From: Anaerolineae bacterium
GTDB lineage: Bacteria; Chloroflexota; Anaerolineae; Promineifilales; Promineifilaceae
Direction: 5' to 3'
NCBI GenBank assembly: GCA_030425205.1
Contig: JAUIAP010000026.1
Coordinates: 26,988-90,987, forward strand
DNA length: 64,000 nt
In this document: positions 8,962 to 17,881 of the stretch, piece after piece
How positions within the stretch are numbered: position 1 is the first letter of the stretch
How the letters are laid out: each line of letters opens with the position of its first letter
Notes under the pieces: model-generated
What the model was told of the DNA's origin: nothing
What the model saw: only the letters and a program-made list of their open reading frames with translations
Databases searched by the model: none
Translations under genes and position numbers: made by a program

Positions 8962-10233
8962 ATGGATATTGCAAAACCAAACGTGAAACAAACTATACCC
9001 GGTTTTCGTCGTGTACCGCGCACAGGCGTGATCTATGTAATGCACCGCGCAACATTGCGCGGTTTTGATTATGAAAATAAGTCGTGGGCAAATTTGGGGC
9101 AAGGGTCGCCTGAAACGCTCGACCTGCCCGATGCGCCGCCGCGTCTGACTGAGCTGCGTGCGCCCGCTCCGACACGCAAATATAGTCCTGTGGCGGGTCA
9201 AATCGAACTGCGCCAAAAGGTCGCTGACCTCTACAACTTTATTTACCGTAAGGGCAAGAAGTCACAATACACCTATGAGAATGTCAGTATTGCCGGGGGC
9301 GGGCGGCTCTCGTTGACACGGCTGGCGGCGGCGTTAGACAACGTCAACATGGGACATTTTTTACCCGACTATACGGCATACGAAGAGTTGCTTTCATCAT
9401 TTCGGTCGTTTATTCCGATGCCGATTTTGTTGGATGCGGGACGCGGCTATCAATTATCGGCCGAAGGTCTGCGCAACGAAATTCTCGGGCGCGGACTTTC
9501 GGCATTGCTCATCAGCAATCCTTGTAACCCAACCGGACAAGTCACCCAAGACTATCGCCTGCGCGGCTGGGTCGAAGTGGCACGTGAGACGGATTGCTCA
9601 TTGATTCTCGATGAATTCTATAGCCATTACATCTACACCAACGCCAGTAACCCCTACAACATGGTTTCAGCGGCACAGTACGTCGAAGATGTTGAACGCG
9701 ATCCAATCATTATCGTCGATGGATTGACCAAAAACTGGCGGTATCCGGGTTGGCGTGTGTCGTGGACGTTGGGCCCTAAATCAGTTATCGAAACGCTGGC
9801 ATCGGCCGGTTCATTTCTCGATGGCGGTGCCAATCATCCGTTCCAAAATCAAGCCCTCGAACTGCTAGATCCAGAGTACGCGATTGCGGAAACAAAGGCG
9901 ATTCAGAAGGTATTTAAAGCGAAGCGGGACTATGTGCTGGAGCGACTGCACGATATGGGAATAACGGCCGATGCAACCCCCAACGGGGCGTTTTACGTCT
10001 GGGCAAATCTCTCCGATCTGCCTGTTCCTCTCAATGACGGCATGAGTTTCTTCGAGCATGGGCTAGAGGAAAACGTCATTACCGTTCCCGGCGTCTTTTT
10101 TGATGTGAATCCCGGTCAACGCCGCCGCAACTTCGCGCGTTATAAGCACTATTGTCGTGTCAGCTTCGGGCCCAATATGGAAACGCTGGAGCGGGGACTC
10201 GACGCACTTGAGCGCGTTATCGCAAAATTCTAG
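8962..10233 (+). CDS. PLP-dependent aminotransferase, class I/II
   Basis: A 423-residue fold-type I aminotransferase, probably cytoplasmic. Recognisable motifs in order: SNPCNPTGQV (substrate/PLP Asn), LDEFYSHYIY (Asp binding the PLP ring nitrogen) and DGLTKNWRYPGWRVSW, in which the Lys forms the Schiff base and the following Arg contacts PLP phosphate. FARYKHYCRVSFG near the C terminus supplies the expected carboxylate-binding Arg. There is no clear ribosome site; a TAAAGT hexamer sits 9 nt before the ATG, so a very short leader is possible. The amino-acid substrate cannot be assigned from sequence alone; the gene stands by itself between terminator-like hairpins and an ABC operon. Confidence 0.85.
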   Translation: MDIAKPNVKQTIPGFRRVPRTGVIYVMHRATLRGFDYENKSWANLGQGSPETLDLPDAPPRLTELRAPAPTRKYSPVAGQIELRQKVADLYNFIYRKGKKSQYTYENVSIAGGGRLSLTRLAAALDNVNMGHFLPDYTAYEELLSSFRSFIPMPILLDAGRGYQLSAEGLRNEILGRGLSALLISNPCNPTGQVTQDYRLRGWVEVARETDCSLILDEFYSHYIYTNASNPYNMVSAAQYVEDVERDPIIIVDGLTKNWRYPGWRVSWTLGPKSVIETLASAGSFLDGGANHPFQNQALELLDPEYAIAETKAIQKVFKAKRDYVLERLHDMGITADATPNGAFYVWANLSDLPVPLNDGMSFFEHGLEENVITVPGVFFDVNPGQRRRNFARYKHYCRVSFGPNMETLERGLDALERVIAKF

Positions 10234-10264
10234 CCGGGGGCACGCTCGCAACGCCCGCGCTGTA

Positions 10265-10317
10265 AAGGTTAAACCTTGACAAGCACGGTGTTATCGTCCG
10301 TTTGCGCGTGGTATACT
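10265..10317 (+). promoter_or_regulatory. Promoter region of ABC transporter operon
   Basis: TATACT at 10312-10317 is a good -10 hexamer, 40 nt before the GTG start. Upstream, AAGGTT A AACCTT (10265-10277) is a perfect inverted repeat that overlaps TTGACA (10276-10281), which is too far (30 bp) to be the matching -35. The palindrome is a possible operator. Confidence 0.4.
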
Positions 10318-10357
10318 CGCAGCAATAGATTCAAATTTTAAGCAAGGTCAACAGTCG

Positions 10358-11224
10358 GTGATTGAAGTCCAAAACGTATCCAAGAGTTATCAAAACGTCC
10401 TCGCCTTGCGCGATGTCTCCTTGCGAATCGAGAAGGGGGAAGTGACGGCTTTATTGGGGCCGAATGGGGCGGGAAAATCGACGCTGTTTAAGGTTGTTGC
10501 CAAACTGCTCAATGCAGATCAGGGGAGTGTAAAGCCAACTGGTGGCGTTTGGCCGACGATGGCATATAAGCCAGATCGCTTGCTCTTCCCAAACAGGCTG
10601 ACTGTTCGTCAATATCTGCAAATGATGACGAAACTGAGCCATGAAAAAGTGCCTAACGGACAGGTCGATGACTGTTTGCGGCGCGTTAATTTGATCGGTT
10701 CAGCAAATAAAAAGATTGGCGAGCTGTCTAAGGGGATGCGGCAGCGACTTGGTTTGGCTCAGGTGATGATTGGCAACCCCTCGCTCTTGTTGTTGGATGA
10801 GCCATCAAACGGACTTGACCCCGATGGGCAGTTGGAAATGCAGCAGCTGATCCGCGACCTAAGTGCAGAAGGGCGTACCATATTAGTCAGTTCCCACCAG
10901 TTGCAGGAAGTTCAAAACGTCTGTACGCAAATCATCATTATCAACGAGGGGCGTATTCGCTATGTCAATCGTTTGGAAGAGGCTTTGGCGTTACGTCCGC
11001 ACGTCACAATCCGCGTTGATCGGGATTTGACCCCCCTTGCACCGCTGTTGCGGCAATTGCACGAGGATATTGTTGTCTCTGGAATGTCGATTGAGATTGG
11101 TGAAGCAGCCGTTCCGCTGCGGCGGCGCGTCCTAACGATGTTGTTGGGGGCAGGGTATGATATTTTGAACATGGATTACAGCCGCATGACGTTGGCACAA
11201 TTGTACGCGGAGGCTGTACGATGA
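10358..11224 (+). CDS. ABC transporter ATP-binding protein
   Basis: A 288-residue ABC ATPase. Walker A is GPNGAGKST (about residue 34), the signature is LSKGMRQRLGLAQ, Walker B is LLLLDEPSNGLDPDG, and the switch His is in SSHQLQEVQ. It starts with GTG, with AAGG upstream. The C-terminal about 70 residues are the usual extension of NatA/CcmA-type exporter ATPases. It overlaps the next gene by 4 bp (ATGA), so the two are translationally coupled and form a two-component ABC-2-type system at the inner membrane. The substrate (drug, lipid, polysaccharide or peptide) is not indicated by neighbours. Confidence 0.9.
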   Translation: MIEVQNVSKSYQNVLALRDVSLRIEKGEVTALLGPNGAGKSTLFKVVAKLLNADQGSVKPTGGVWPTMAYKPDRLLFPNRLTVRQYLQMMTKLSHEKVPNGQVDDCLRRVNLIGSANKKIGELSKGMRQRLGLAQVMIGNPSLLLLDEPSNGLDPDGQLEMQQLIRDLSAEGRTILVSSHQLQEVQNVCTQIIIINEGRIRYVNRLEEALALRPHVTIRVDRDLTPLAPLLRQLHEDIVVSGMSIEIGEAAVPLRRRVLTMLLGAGYDILNMDYSRMTLAQLYAEAVR

Positions 11225-12063
11225 ATCGGCGCATTTTTGCATTGGTACGTTATTTGTTGAGTGGGCTGACTCGTTCACTCGTTGGGCTACTGTATATTTT
11301 GTTGGCTGGCGCGATGTGGTGGCTTCTCTTTAATCCTCGTTCAGGACAGGTGCCAGAGGCAGACTACTTTATCCTAATTATTGGTATTTTTGGGCTAGTT
11401 TTAGCCTTTTTAGTGACATTGTCGATTGCGACAAGGGCTAACGGCATCGAGAGTGCGCCATTTTTACCGCGTTTGCCTAGTCGGGTTGAATATCTTGCGG
11501 CAGTATTGTTGTCGGTATTGGCGTTTGTGTTCACCATTCAGGGGTTACTAGGATTGGTAATAATGGTGCAACCTGCGGGGCCGGAGCTAGGCTGGTTGGC
11601 TTTTTTGAACGTGCTGCCGGTTTGGATTTCGGCCGATATTTTTGCCACCGTGCTTGCCCTACACGCCACTGATTTTGTCATGCGCGGCTGGTCACGAGTC
11701 GCCGTCTATGCGACGTTAGCCGTGCTACTGTTTAGTCAAAGCATCGACACGCGCGGCGTGCGCTGGCTGTCAGATCGGCTCAACGGCTTTGCAACCTTCC
11801 TGACCCGCCAACAGTTCAACGGCGTTGCCCAGTCTGTCCGCAACGGTGCCAACTGGCTGACGACAAATGGACAAACCTTTTTTCAGGACACGGTTGGGTT
11901 TGTCTTTTGGCCGTTTAACGCAATTTCAGAAGCGGCGCAAAACGGCTTTTTCGACAGTGCACAAGCCCTTGCGCCTGCGATTCTGCTGCTCTATGCGACG
12001 ATTTTGTTTATGCTGGCGGCCGACTTTTTTGCAACAAAAGATATGCAGTTGACAGAAGGATAG
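11221..12063 (+). CDS. ABC transporter permease (ABC-2-like)
   Basis: A 280-residue integral membrane protein with about six hydrophobic segments (near residues 10-30, 45-70, 90-115, 125-150, 155-175, 250-270) and a long extracytoplasmic loop between the fifth and sixth. It starts inside the stop of the ATPase gene (ATGA overlap at 11221) and is its obvious partner. Sequence conservation of such permeases is low, so the call rests on topology and operon position. A perfect 9-bp hairpin follows the stop. Confidence 0.75.
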   Translation: MNRRIFALVRYLLSGLTRSLVGLLYILLAGAMWWLLFNPRSGQVPEADYFILIIGIFGLVLAFLVTLSIATRANGIESAPFLPRLPSRVEYLAAVLLSVLAFVFTIQGLLGLVIMVQPAGPELGWLAFLNVLPVWISADIFATVLALHATDFVMRGWSRVAVYATLAVLLFSQSIDTRGVRWLSDRLNGFATFLTRQQFNGVAQSVRNGANWLTTNGQTFFQDTVGFVFWPFNAISEAAQNGFFDSAQALAPAILLLYATILFMLAADFFATKDMQLTEG

Positions 12064-12066
12064 CGT

Positions 12067-12088
12067 TGTGCGGACGCAGGTCCGCACA
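12067..12088 (+). terminator. Hairpin at end of ABC operon
   Basis: Perfect 9-bp stem TGTGCGGAC with GTCCGCACA around a GCAG loop. No U-tract follows. It overlaps the region just before the P450 gene. Confidence 0.5.
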
Positions 12089-12116
12089 TTGAATGGGTGC
12101 ATGCTCGTTCAACATC

Positions 12117-13436
12117 ATGATTAACCAATTCCAACTCCTCGCCCACACGCCGCGCATCATGCGCGACCCACTAAACTATCTAACCGAATTGACCCAGACA
12201 CACGGCGACATCGTTGAAATCGACGTGGCAGGATTTAAGGCATTTGTGCTGGCCGAGCCAGAGGCCATTGAGCACGTCTTAGTCAGCAACTTCCGCAACT
12301 ATAGTAAAGAAACGCCGCAATTTGAGACGTTTAAGTTTGTGGCGGGTGATGGATTGCTCAACAGCGATGGCGAATTATGGCGACAGCAGCGACGAATTAT
12401 GCAGCCTGCATTTCACCGCAAGAAGTTAGCGCTGTTGCTCGACGCGATGATTCGCTGGACAGCCAAACGTGCTGATGCGTGGCGACAAAAGTCGGGGCAA
12501 GTCCTGCTGATTGAAGACGAGATGATGACGCTCTCGCTAGAGATATTATGCGAGACGCTTTTTGGTGTGGAGCTAAAGGCACGCTCTGAGGAGCTGGTGC
12601 ATACGGTTAATCGGACGCTTGATTATGTCATGTTTCGGGCGCGTATGCCGTTTGATGCGATTGACAACGTGCCGCTCAAAGTTGTGCGCGACTATAAGGC
12701 GAGCATGATTGAAGTTGATCGCTTCGTCGACGAGCTAATTGCGGCACGACGTGCAAGCGACGGTTCGCATGATGATCTATTGCAACTGTTGATTGACGCG
12801 ACCGATGATATGGGCAATCCGCTTTCGCGTGACATCATTCGTGATGAGATTGTGACGATGATTGTGGCCGGTTATGAGACGGTGGCGACGGGCTTAACGT
12901 GGACATGGTATCTGCTCGATAAGAATCGGGCGGTTGTCGAACAGGCGCGCAGAGAGATTGGGCGTGTGTTGGACGGGCGCGAATTATCGCTGGAAACGTT
13001 GCGCGAGTTGGTCTACACGCAGGCGATTTTCACCGAAGGGTTGCGGCTCTATCCGCCCGCGTGGGTTGTTTCGCGCAAGGCGTTGGACGTGGATGAGATT
13101 GCAGGCTTGCACGTGCCAGCAGGGTCGCCAATCATCATCAGCCCCTATGCGATGCACCACAACGCACGCTACTGGTTTGGTGCGGAACGGTTCACGCCCG
13201 AACGGTGGCTGCCCGAGTGGGGACGTAAGCGGCATAAGTGGCAATACATTCCGTTTGGGGCGGGACCGCGCTTGTGCATCGGTGCACGATTTGCGGAAAT
13301 GGAAGCAGCGGTTGTGTTGGCGACGCTGTTGCCGAAGTTTGATGTTGTGTATGCGGGGCAGCACGCGCCAGTGATGAATGCGCTGGTGACCATTCGGCCG
13401 AAAAATCACATGCCCATGCGTGTCACATCTACATGA
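12117..13436 (+). CDS. Cytochrome P450
   Basis: A 439-residue P450 monooxygenase, soluble (no N-terminal anchor). Signature motifs: I-helix AGYETVATGLTW, ExxR in EGLRLYPP, the PERF-type segment FTPERWLPEW, and the haem loop PFGAGPRLCIG with axial Cys387. The start could be ATG 12117 (MINQFQ) or ATG 12093 eight codons earlier; neither has a clear ribosome site, and 12117 avoids the upstream hairpin. The layout resembles bacterial CYP102-haem-domain-like or CYP4-like class enzymes that hydroxylate fatty acids or terpenoids, but the substrate is not determinable. No ferredoxin or reductase gene is adjacent. Confidence 0.92.
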   Translation: MINQFQLLAHTPRIMRDPLNYLTELTQTHGDIVEIDVAGFKAFVLAEPEAIEHVLVSNFRNYSKETPQFETFKFVAGDGLLNSDGELWRQQRRIMQPAFHRKKLALLLDAMIRWTAKRADAWRQKSGQVLLIEDEMMTLSLEILCETLFGVELKARSEELVHTVNRTLDYVMFRARMPFDAIDNVPLKVVRDYKASMIEVDRFVDELIAARRASDGSHDDLLQLLIDATDDMGNPLSRDIIRDEIVTMIVAGYETVATGLTWTWYLLDKNRAVVEQARREIGRVLDGRELSLETLRELVYTQAIFTEGLRLYPPAWVVSRKALDVDEIAGLHVPAGSPIIISPYAMHHNARYWFGAERFTPERWLPEWGRKRHKWQYIPFGAGPRLCIGARFAEMEAAVVLATLLPKFDVVYAGQHAPVMNALVTIRPKNHMPMRVTST

Positions 13437-13487
13437 AATTTCTCGCGCATTTAGATATTTTGAAGTCGCATCTCCGTATAAAGGAAT

Positions 13488-14045
13488 ATGAAAGAAAATG
13501 AAACACACGATATAGACCTCAGCGCACCGATGCCGTCTGCGCCGATGCGTTTTAACGAGGACGGCAGCGTGGCATGGGGCGATATGTGGGATAGCTATTG
13601 CGTGCTGGCAACGGAGGGCGGCCCTGCACACCGCGAATCTCTGCTGCAAGCATCTGCCACAGTCGATCCCACGTCGCACAAGTATCAGGGCGTCGTCGCG
13701 GAAATTGTGCGTGGTGTCAAAGACGTGAGCGGGCTTGATGCGCGTGCCTCTGAGCAAGCAGGCTGGATTGCCGTTGAAACAGAATCGACAGGGATGGCAA
13801 GTTGGCTGGCCGAGAAAATCATCGCTGAAAACGTCGAAGCGCGGAGCGACGGCAAGTTATTGCTCGTACCCGTTGCAGAACATTACACGCTCAAAGGTGA
13901 GATTAAGAATGTCGTTACCGTCGTGGCAAAAACGACCCACTATTGGAAAGAGCATTTGGCGAGCGAGGTTAAGCGGGCGATGGATATGGAGAATATGTTT
14001 GCCAACATTGGGCAGAAATTGAAGGGGATTTTCGGCCGAAAATAA
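13488..14045 (+). CDS. Hypothetical protein
   Basis: A 185-residue soluble protein that I do not recognise. It opens with a polar segment (LSAPMPSAPMRFNEDGSVAWGDMWDSYC) and carries a middle part with alternating helices and strands (HKYQGVVAEIVRGVKDVSG). It ends with an amphipathic helix and a basic tail (KLKGIFGRK). AAGGA lies immediately before the ATG. There is no signal peptide or membrane segment. It follows the P450 gene by 51 bp on the same strand and may be co-transcribed, but no functional link is evident. Its last codons contain a copy of the TCGGCCGA palindrome. Confidence 0.6.
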   Translation: MKENETHDIDLSAPMPSAPMRFNEDGSVAWGDMWDSYCVLATEGGPAHRESLLQASATVDPTSHKYQGVVAEIVRGVKDVSGLDARASEQAGWIAVETESTGMASWLAEKIIAENVEARSDGKLLLVPVAEHYTLKGEIKNVVTVVAKTTHYWKEHLASEVKRAMDMENMFANIGQKLKGIFGRK

Positions 14046-14166
14046 CCATCCAAGCGACCAACAGTTGCCATCAATTTCACAATATTGACGATCTAGCCCA
14101 CCTTCTTTACAATCACCCAAACGACAAAGAATATCGGTCATTAGGGACATGGATAGCACGACTCAG

Positions 14167-14195
14167 ATACGCAATACGCAATACGCAACACGCAA
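14167..14195. repeat. 7-bp tandem repeat (ACGCAAT/ACGCAAC)
   Basis: Four head-to-tail copies of ACGCAAY in the noncoding gap before the MTA phosphorylase gene. The same unit is repeated three times near 7518-7540. Confidence 0.7.
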
Positions 14196-14288
14196 CACGT
14201 CCCACAATCCATACAAACACCTAAAGACCCAAATTATCATCCGAGTTGCTAAAGGTCACACTGTCAGTTGGCAACTCACTCCCAACAA

Positions 14289-15149
14289 ATGAACAATATC
14301 GAACTCGGCATCATTGGCGGCAGCGGTCTCTACAACATGGCTGACTTGACAGACGTTGAAGAACGCACGATTGACACCCCATTTGGCGCGCCATCTGCTC
14401 CGCTGACAATCGGCACCCTACATGGCCGGCGTGTCGCCTTTATCCCGCGTCACGGCAAAGGGCATGTCTACTCACCGACAACCGTTCCGTATAAGGCAAA
14501 TGCCTACGCACTCAAGTCGCTAGGCGTCAAATATGTTGTGGCGGTCAGCGCATGTGGATCGTTGCGTGAAGATTATGCGCCCGGTCACATTGTCATTCCC
14601 GATCAACTTTACGACAATACGAAGCTACGTTCATCAACATTCTTTGGAACGGGTTTAGTCGCACACGTCGGCGTTGCCAATCCGTTTTCACCTGCATTGA
14701 GTAAGGCGGTTGCAACGGCTGTACGTGAGGCAGGTGGCACCGTGCATGAAGGTGGCACGTTTATCACAATTGAAGGCCCTCGCTTTAGCACACGCGGCGA
14801 ATCGAATATCTTCCGCCAATGGGGATGTAGCATCATTGGGATGACGACCAGTCCAGAGGCGTACTTGGTGCGTGAGGCGGAGATGGCGTATGCCTGTATG
14901 GCGCACGTGACCGATTACGATGTCTGGCACGAGAGCGAAGAGGCCGTCACGGTTGAGATGGTGATTCGGACGGTGATTGAGAACACAAAGGTCGCTCAGG
15001 CTGGCGTGAGTCAGCTCGTTAAGTCGATGGATGAGTGGGCGGTTGAAATGCCCGCGCATACGGCGTTAACCGATGCGGTTTTGACAAGCGCAATTGATGA
15101 TGCCGAGCGGCAGCGGTTGGGGTTGCTGGTGGAGCGATATTTTGCGTGA
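14289..15149 (+). CDS. mtnP: S-methyl-5'-thioadenosine phosphorylase
   Basis: A 286-residue purine nucleoside phosphorylase family 2 enzyme that cleaves methylthioadenosine with phosphate to adenine and methylthioribose-1-phosphate in methionine salvage. Visible family motifs: GIIGGSGLYNM at the N terminus (phosphate loop), IPRHGKGHVYSPTTVPYKANAYAL, SACGSLRE, FITIEGPRFSTRGES and MTTSPEAYLVREAEMAYACMAHVTDYDVWHE with the purine-binding Asp pair. A TTG 21 bases upstream is a possible alternative start, but the ATG puts the start right before the conserved first strand. Length is typical. No other methionine salvage gene adjoins it. Confidence 0.93.
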   Translation: MNNIELGIIGGSGLYNMADLTDVEERTIDTPFGAPSAPLTIGTLHGRRVAFIPRHGKGHVYSPTTVPYKANAYALKSLGVKYVVAVSACGSLREDYAPGHIVIPDQLYDNTKLRSSTFFGTGLVAHVGVANPFSPALSKAVATAVREAGGTVHEGGTFITIEGPRFSTRGESNIFRQWGCSIIGMTTSPEAYLVREAEMAYACMAHVTDYDVWHESEEAVTVEMVIRTVIENTKVAQAGVSQLVKSMDEWAVEMPAHTALTDAVLTSAIDDAERQRLGLLVERYFA

Positions 15150-15213
15150 GGTATGCATTTGTGCATTGGCTTAAGCCTGCTTAACAGTTTCACCTTACAA
15201 CGCTGCGTAGGGC

Positions 15214-15219
15214 TAAAAT
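15214..15219 (+). promoter_or_regulatory. -10 box TAAAAT, leaderless start of FtsW/RodA gene
   Basis: TAAAAT ends 6 nt before the GTG start at 15226, so transcription should begin at or next to the start codon. No Shine-Dalgarno is present. Confidence 0.6.
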
Positions 15220-15225
15220 GCCCGC

Positions 15226-16521
15226 GTGATTAAACGACTCAATGACAACAACAGCGGCATCTTGGCAGAATTAATTTTGCTGATGGTGGTCGCTGTTTTT
15301 TTGTTGGCAAATGGATTGGCGTTGAGCGTGGCCAAGACAGGAGGGGTTAGCTGGGAGCATCTTCGGCCGATTTTTCTCTGGGCAGTCGTTATAACGGTCG
15401 CCTTGATCCTGCTACAACGTTATGCCGCCAGACACGATCCCATACTATTCGCGCTCTATGCCTTTTTGACAGGGTGGGGATTGATCTTACAAGACCGTTT
15501 GGCGCCGGCATTTATCGGCCGATATCAACTCTGGTTTACCATTAGCACCGCGCTCCTTAGCGCCGTCACCATCCTACCACGCAATCTCAACGTCATTCGC
15601 CGCTACCGTTATACGCTGCTCTTGTCAGGTATCGCATTGCTGACGCTGACCCTCTTTTTTGGCGTAAATCCGATCGGTACAGGGGCTGCATTATGGCTTC
15701 CCGTCCCATTTGTCCCTGCCTTTTTCCAGCCGTCTGAGCTGCTCAAGCTGCTCTTCATATTCTTTTTCGCCAGCTATTTCGCCGATCGCGGTCGCATCAT
15801 CACCGCCAAACAGGAACATAGCTTTTGGTATTCGCTTCCCTATCTCGCGCCGCTGTTTGTCATGTGGGGATTCTGCGTCTTACTGTTGGTTTGGCAACAG
15901 GATTTGGGTGCGGCCAGCATCTTTTTCGTCCTGTTTTTATCAATGCTTTATACGGCAACAGGCAAACGCCGCTATCTGGTCGTCGGGTTTGCGTTATTGA
16001 TTATGGCGGGCTTTATCGGTTATGCCGCATATGATCTCATTGCCCTGCGCATTGATGCGTGGCTAAATCCTTGGCCGAATGTCTTTGATCGGTCGTTTCA
16101 GATTGTGCAGTCACTCTATGCGTTGGCGGCGGGCGGTATTGCGGGCGGCGGCGTGGGACAGGGCTTTCCCACATTTATTCCTGTGGTGCATTCCGATTTT
16201 GTCTTTGCCGCAATCGCAGAAGAGTGGGGACTACTTGGCACATTGACTATCGTTGCCTGTTTCGCGTTGCTCGCACAGCGAGGCCTACGCATTGCCCTGC
16301 TGGCACGGTCCGCCTTTCGCACCTATCTCGGTGTGGGTATCGTCGTCTTGATTTCGGTGCAGGCGTTTCTAATTATGGGTGGCGTAACAAAATTACTGCC
16401 GTTGACAGGGGTAACATTGCCGTTTTTGAGCTATGGGGGAAGTTCGTTGGTGATGGCCTCTGGCATGGTCGGGTTGTTGTTGTATCTGTCGTGTTCGACC
16501 GATTCCGCTCCTTCCATCTAA
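15226..16521 (+). CDS. FtsW/RodA/SpoVE family peptidoglycan glycosyltransferase
   Basis: A 431-residue polytopic membrane protein with about ten transmembrane segments. Conserved SEDS regions are present: FQPSELLKLLFIFFFASYFADR (the Q-P-S-E-x-x-K motif), WQQDLGAASIFF (the catalytic Asp region), AAGGIAGGGVGQG..HSDFVFAAIAEEWGLLG and LPLTGVTLPFLSYGGSS. SEDS proteins polymerise lipid II into glycan strands with a partner transpeptidase. It has a GTG start with a TAAAAT box 6 nt upstream. No penicillin-binding protein or divisome gene lies nearby, so whether it acts in division or elongation is open. Confidence 0.9.
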   Translation: MIKRLNDNNSGILAELILLMVVAVFLLANGLALSVAKTGGVSWEHLRPIFLWAVVITVALILLQRYAARHDPILFALYAFLTGWGLILQDRLAPAFIGRYQLWFTISTALLSAVTILPRNLNVIRRYRYTLLLSGIALLTLTLFFGVNPIGTGAALWLPVPFVPAFFQPSELLKLLFIFFFASYFADRGRIITAKQEHSFWYSLPYLAPLFVMWGFCVLLLVWQQDLGAASIFFVLFLSMLYTATGKRRYLVVGFALLIMAGFIGYAAYDLIALRIDAWLNPWPNVFDRSFQIVQSLYALAAGGIAGGGVGQGFPTFIPVVHSDFVFAAIAEEWGLLGTLTIVACFALLAQRGLRIALLARSAFRTYLGVGIVVLISVQAFLIMGGVTKLLPLTGVTLPFLSYGGSSLVMASGMVGLLLYLSCSTDSAPSI

Positions 16522-16534
16522 CCCTAAAATCGCC

Positions 16535-16540
16535 TATACT
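16535..16540 (+). promoter_or_regulatory. -10 box TATACT, leaderless start of Uma2 gene
   Basis: TATACT ends 6 nt before ATG 16547, in the 25-nt gap after the preceding stop codon. Confidence 0.6.
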
Positions 16541-16546
16541 GTTACT

Positions 16547-17266
16547 ATGTCAGACTACCAAACTTACGAAATAATTGTTGATGCAATCGAACCGCCTGAC
16601 GTAAGTCAGTTAACAACGGAGGACGATACGCCTGTGGATAATTTGCCGTCTGAGAAGCAACAACGCCTCTCAACCACGACGCTATATAGCAATGATGTTA
16701 TTTCTCGCCCATTTCTCGCTGCGGCGAATGTCGCTATTTACTCACGGGCCGTAGAAGGCACTGCAATTGTGCCTGATGTCCTGCTAAGTTTGGATGTGTC
16801 AGTATCAGAAGATTTTTGGCAAAAAGAACATCGTGCTTATTTGGGTTGGATATTTGGTAAGAATCCTGAAGTCGTTTTAGAGATCGTGTCCAATCGAAAA
16901 GGGGGCGAGTTAGATGCAAAAATGTCTCGCTATGCTCAACTCGGTGTTTGGTATTATGTCGTTTATGATCCACACACCTACATTCAAGCTGAAAAAGTTG
17001 CCGTCTATGAGTTGCAACAGGGTGTGTATAAGCTCAAATCAGATTTATTGCTTGATGCGGTTGGACTAGGGCTACAACTTTGGGAAGGTGAATTTGAAGA
17101 CACACTTTCTGAATGGCTGCGTTGGACCGATCTAGATGGAAATCTTCTGCCGACTGGCAAGGAACGTGCCGACAGCGAAAGAGCGCGTGCTGAAAGTGAA
17201 AGAGCGCGTGCTGAAAAATTTGCTGCAAAACTGCGTGAGCTTGGCATCGATCCAGAATCAATTTAG
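16547..17266 (+). CDS. Uma2 family (DUF820) endonuclease-fold protein
   Basis: A 239-residue protein of the Uma2 family, a PD-(D/E)xK nuclease fold widespread in cyanobacteria and Chloroflexi. Core elements: VPDVLLSLDV (catalytic Asp), PEVVLEIVSNRKGGELDAKMSRYAQLGVWYYVVYDP (the E-x-K part). The C-terminal tail has the typical imperfect Arg/Glu/Ala repeat (ERADSERARAESERARAE), a short charged helix, and then LRELGIDPESI. Biological function of the family is unknown; despite the nuclease fold, activity has rarely been shown. The stop overlaps the end of the convergent phosphatase gene by 9 bp. Confidence 0.9.
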   Translation: MSDYQTYEIIVDAIEPPDVSQLTTEDDTPVDNLPSEKQQRLSTTTLYSNDVISRPFLAAANVAIYSRAVEGTAIVPDVLLSLDVSVSEDFWQKEHRAYLGWIFGKNPEVVLEIVSNRKGGELDAKMSRYAQLGVWYYVVYDPHTYIQAEKVAVYELQQGVYKLKSDLLLDAVGLGLQLWEGEFEDTLSEWLRWTDLDGNLLPTGKERADSERARAESERARAEKFAAKLRELGIDPESI

Positions 17267-17881
17267 ATGATCAGTAACAATTCCGCTTAGGAAAATGTTG
17301 TTTCTATTATCAACTTGCCCGCGAATAAAGGCGGTATTGGGAAGCGAGAACGTCTTTTGAAATCTCCCGAATGCCGCCACGCCATTACCCAATCCCCCTA
17401 ACATTTTCTGCCACAAAACCATCCGCAAGAATGTGCCGTGCGTAAAGACAACGATCTGCTGCATGTTGGATGCACGAAGATTGTCAAATAACGTGTTAAC
17501 ACGCTGAATACAATCGGTAAATGTCTCTGTGTTGACGTCGCAGCGATGCTCTGGATCATCGATATCGAAAAAGTCACGAAAAGTGGCTAGGCGCGATTCC
17601 ATGGCGACATTGGTGTAGTAGCTATCGGCGAGCGGGCAGAACTCTTGGACTTGCCACGTTGCAGTGGCAACATCTGGAAAACGGGCACGCAGCGGTTCGG
17701 CCGATTCTCTTGCCCGCACAAACGGCGACGAGACGATCAAATCTGGCTCTGGTAGATGGTCAACCACTGCCCGCACCTGTTCCCAACCACGTGGCGACAG
17801 CTTCGATCCTTCCCGACTCGGATCGGGTAGTCCGATGTTCGATTCACTCTCTCCATGTCTGACTAACCAAAACTGTTTCAT
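17258..17881 (-). CDS. Histidine phosphatase family protein (PGM-like), copy 2
   Basis: A 207-residue member of the phosphoglycerate mutase-like superfamily. The phosphorylated His sits in LVRHGESESN at the N terminus; IVSSPFVRARESAEPL supplies the second Arg, and VVFTHGTFLRM the second catalytic His. The start is set at ATG 17881, which overlaps the stop of the upstream paralog (ATGA) and has GGAG in the preceding codons, so the two are translationally coupled. It probably acts as a phosphomonoesterase; the large insert between the motifs differs from true mutases. Its paralog directly upstream shows this is a tandem duplication. Confidence 0.88.
   Translation of the reverse strand: MKQFWLVRHGESESNIGLPDPSREGSKLSPRGWEQVRAVVDHLPEPDLIVSSPFVRARESAEPLRARFPDVATATWQVQEFCPLADSYYTNVAMESRLATFRDFFDIDDPEHRCDVNTETFTDCIQRVNTLFDNLRASNMQQIVVFTHGTFLRMVLWQKMLGGLGNGVAAFGRFQKTFSLPNTAFIRGQVDNRNNIFLSGIVTDHLN

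Noticed and set aside
12984..13757. 257-codon minus-strand frame opposite the P450 and unknown gene
   Set aside because: It is rich in Arg, His and Cys, spans two well-supported genes on the other strand and has no family-like motif; a shadow frame.
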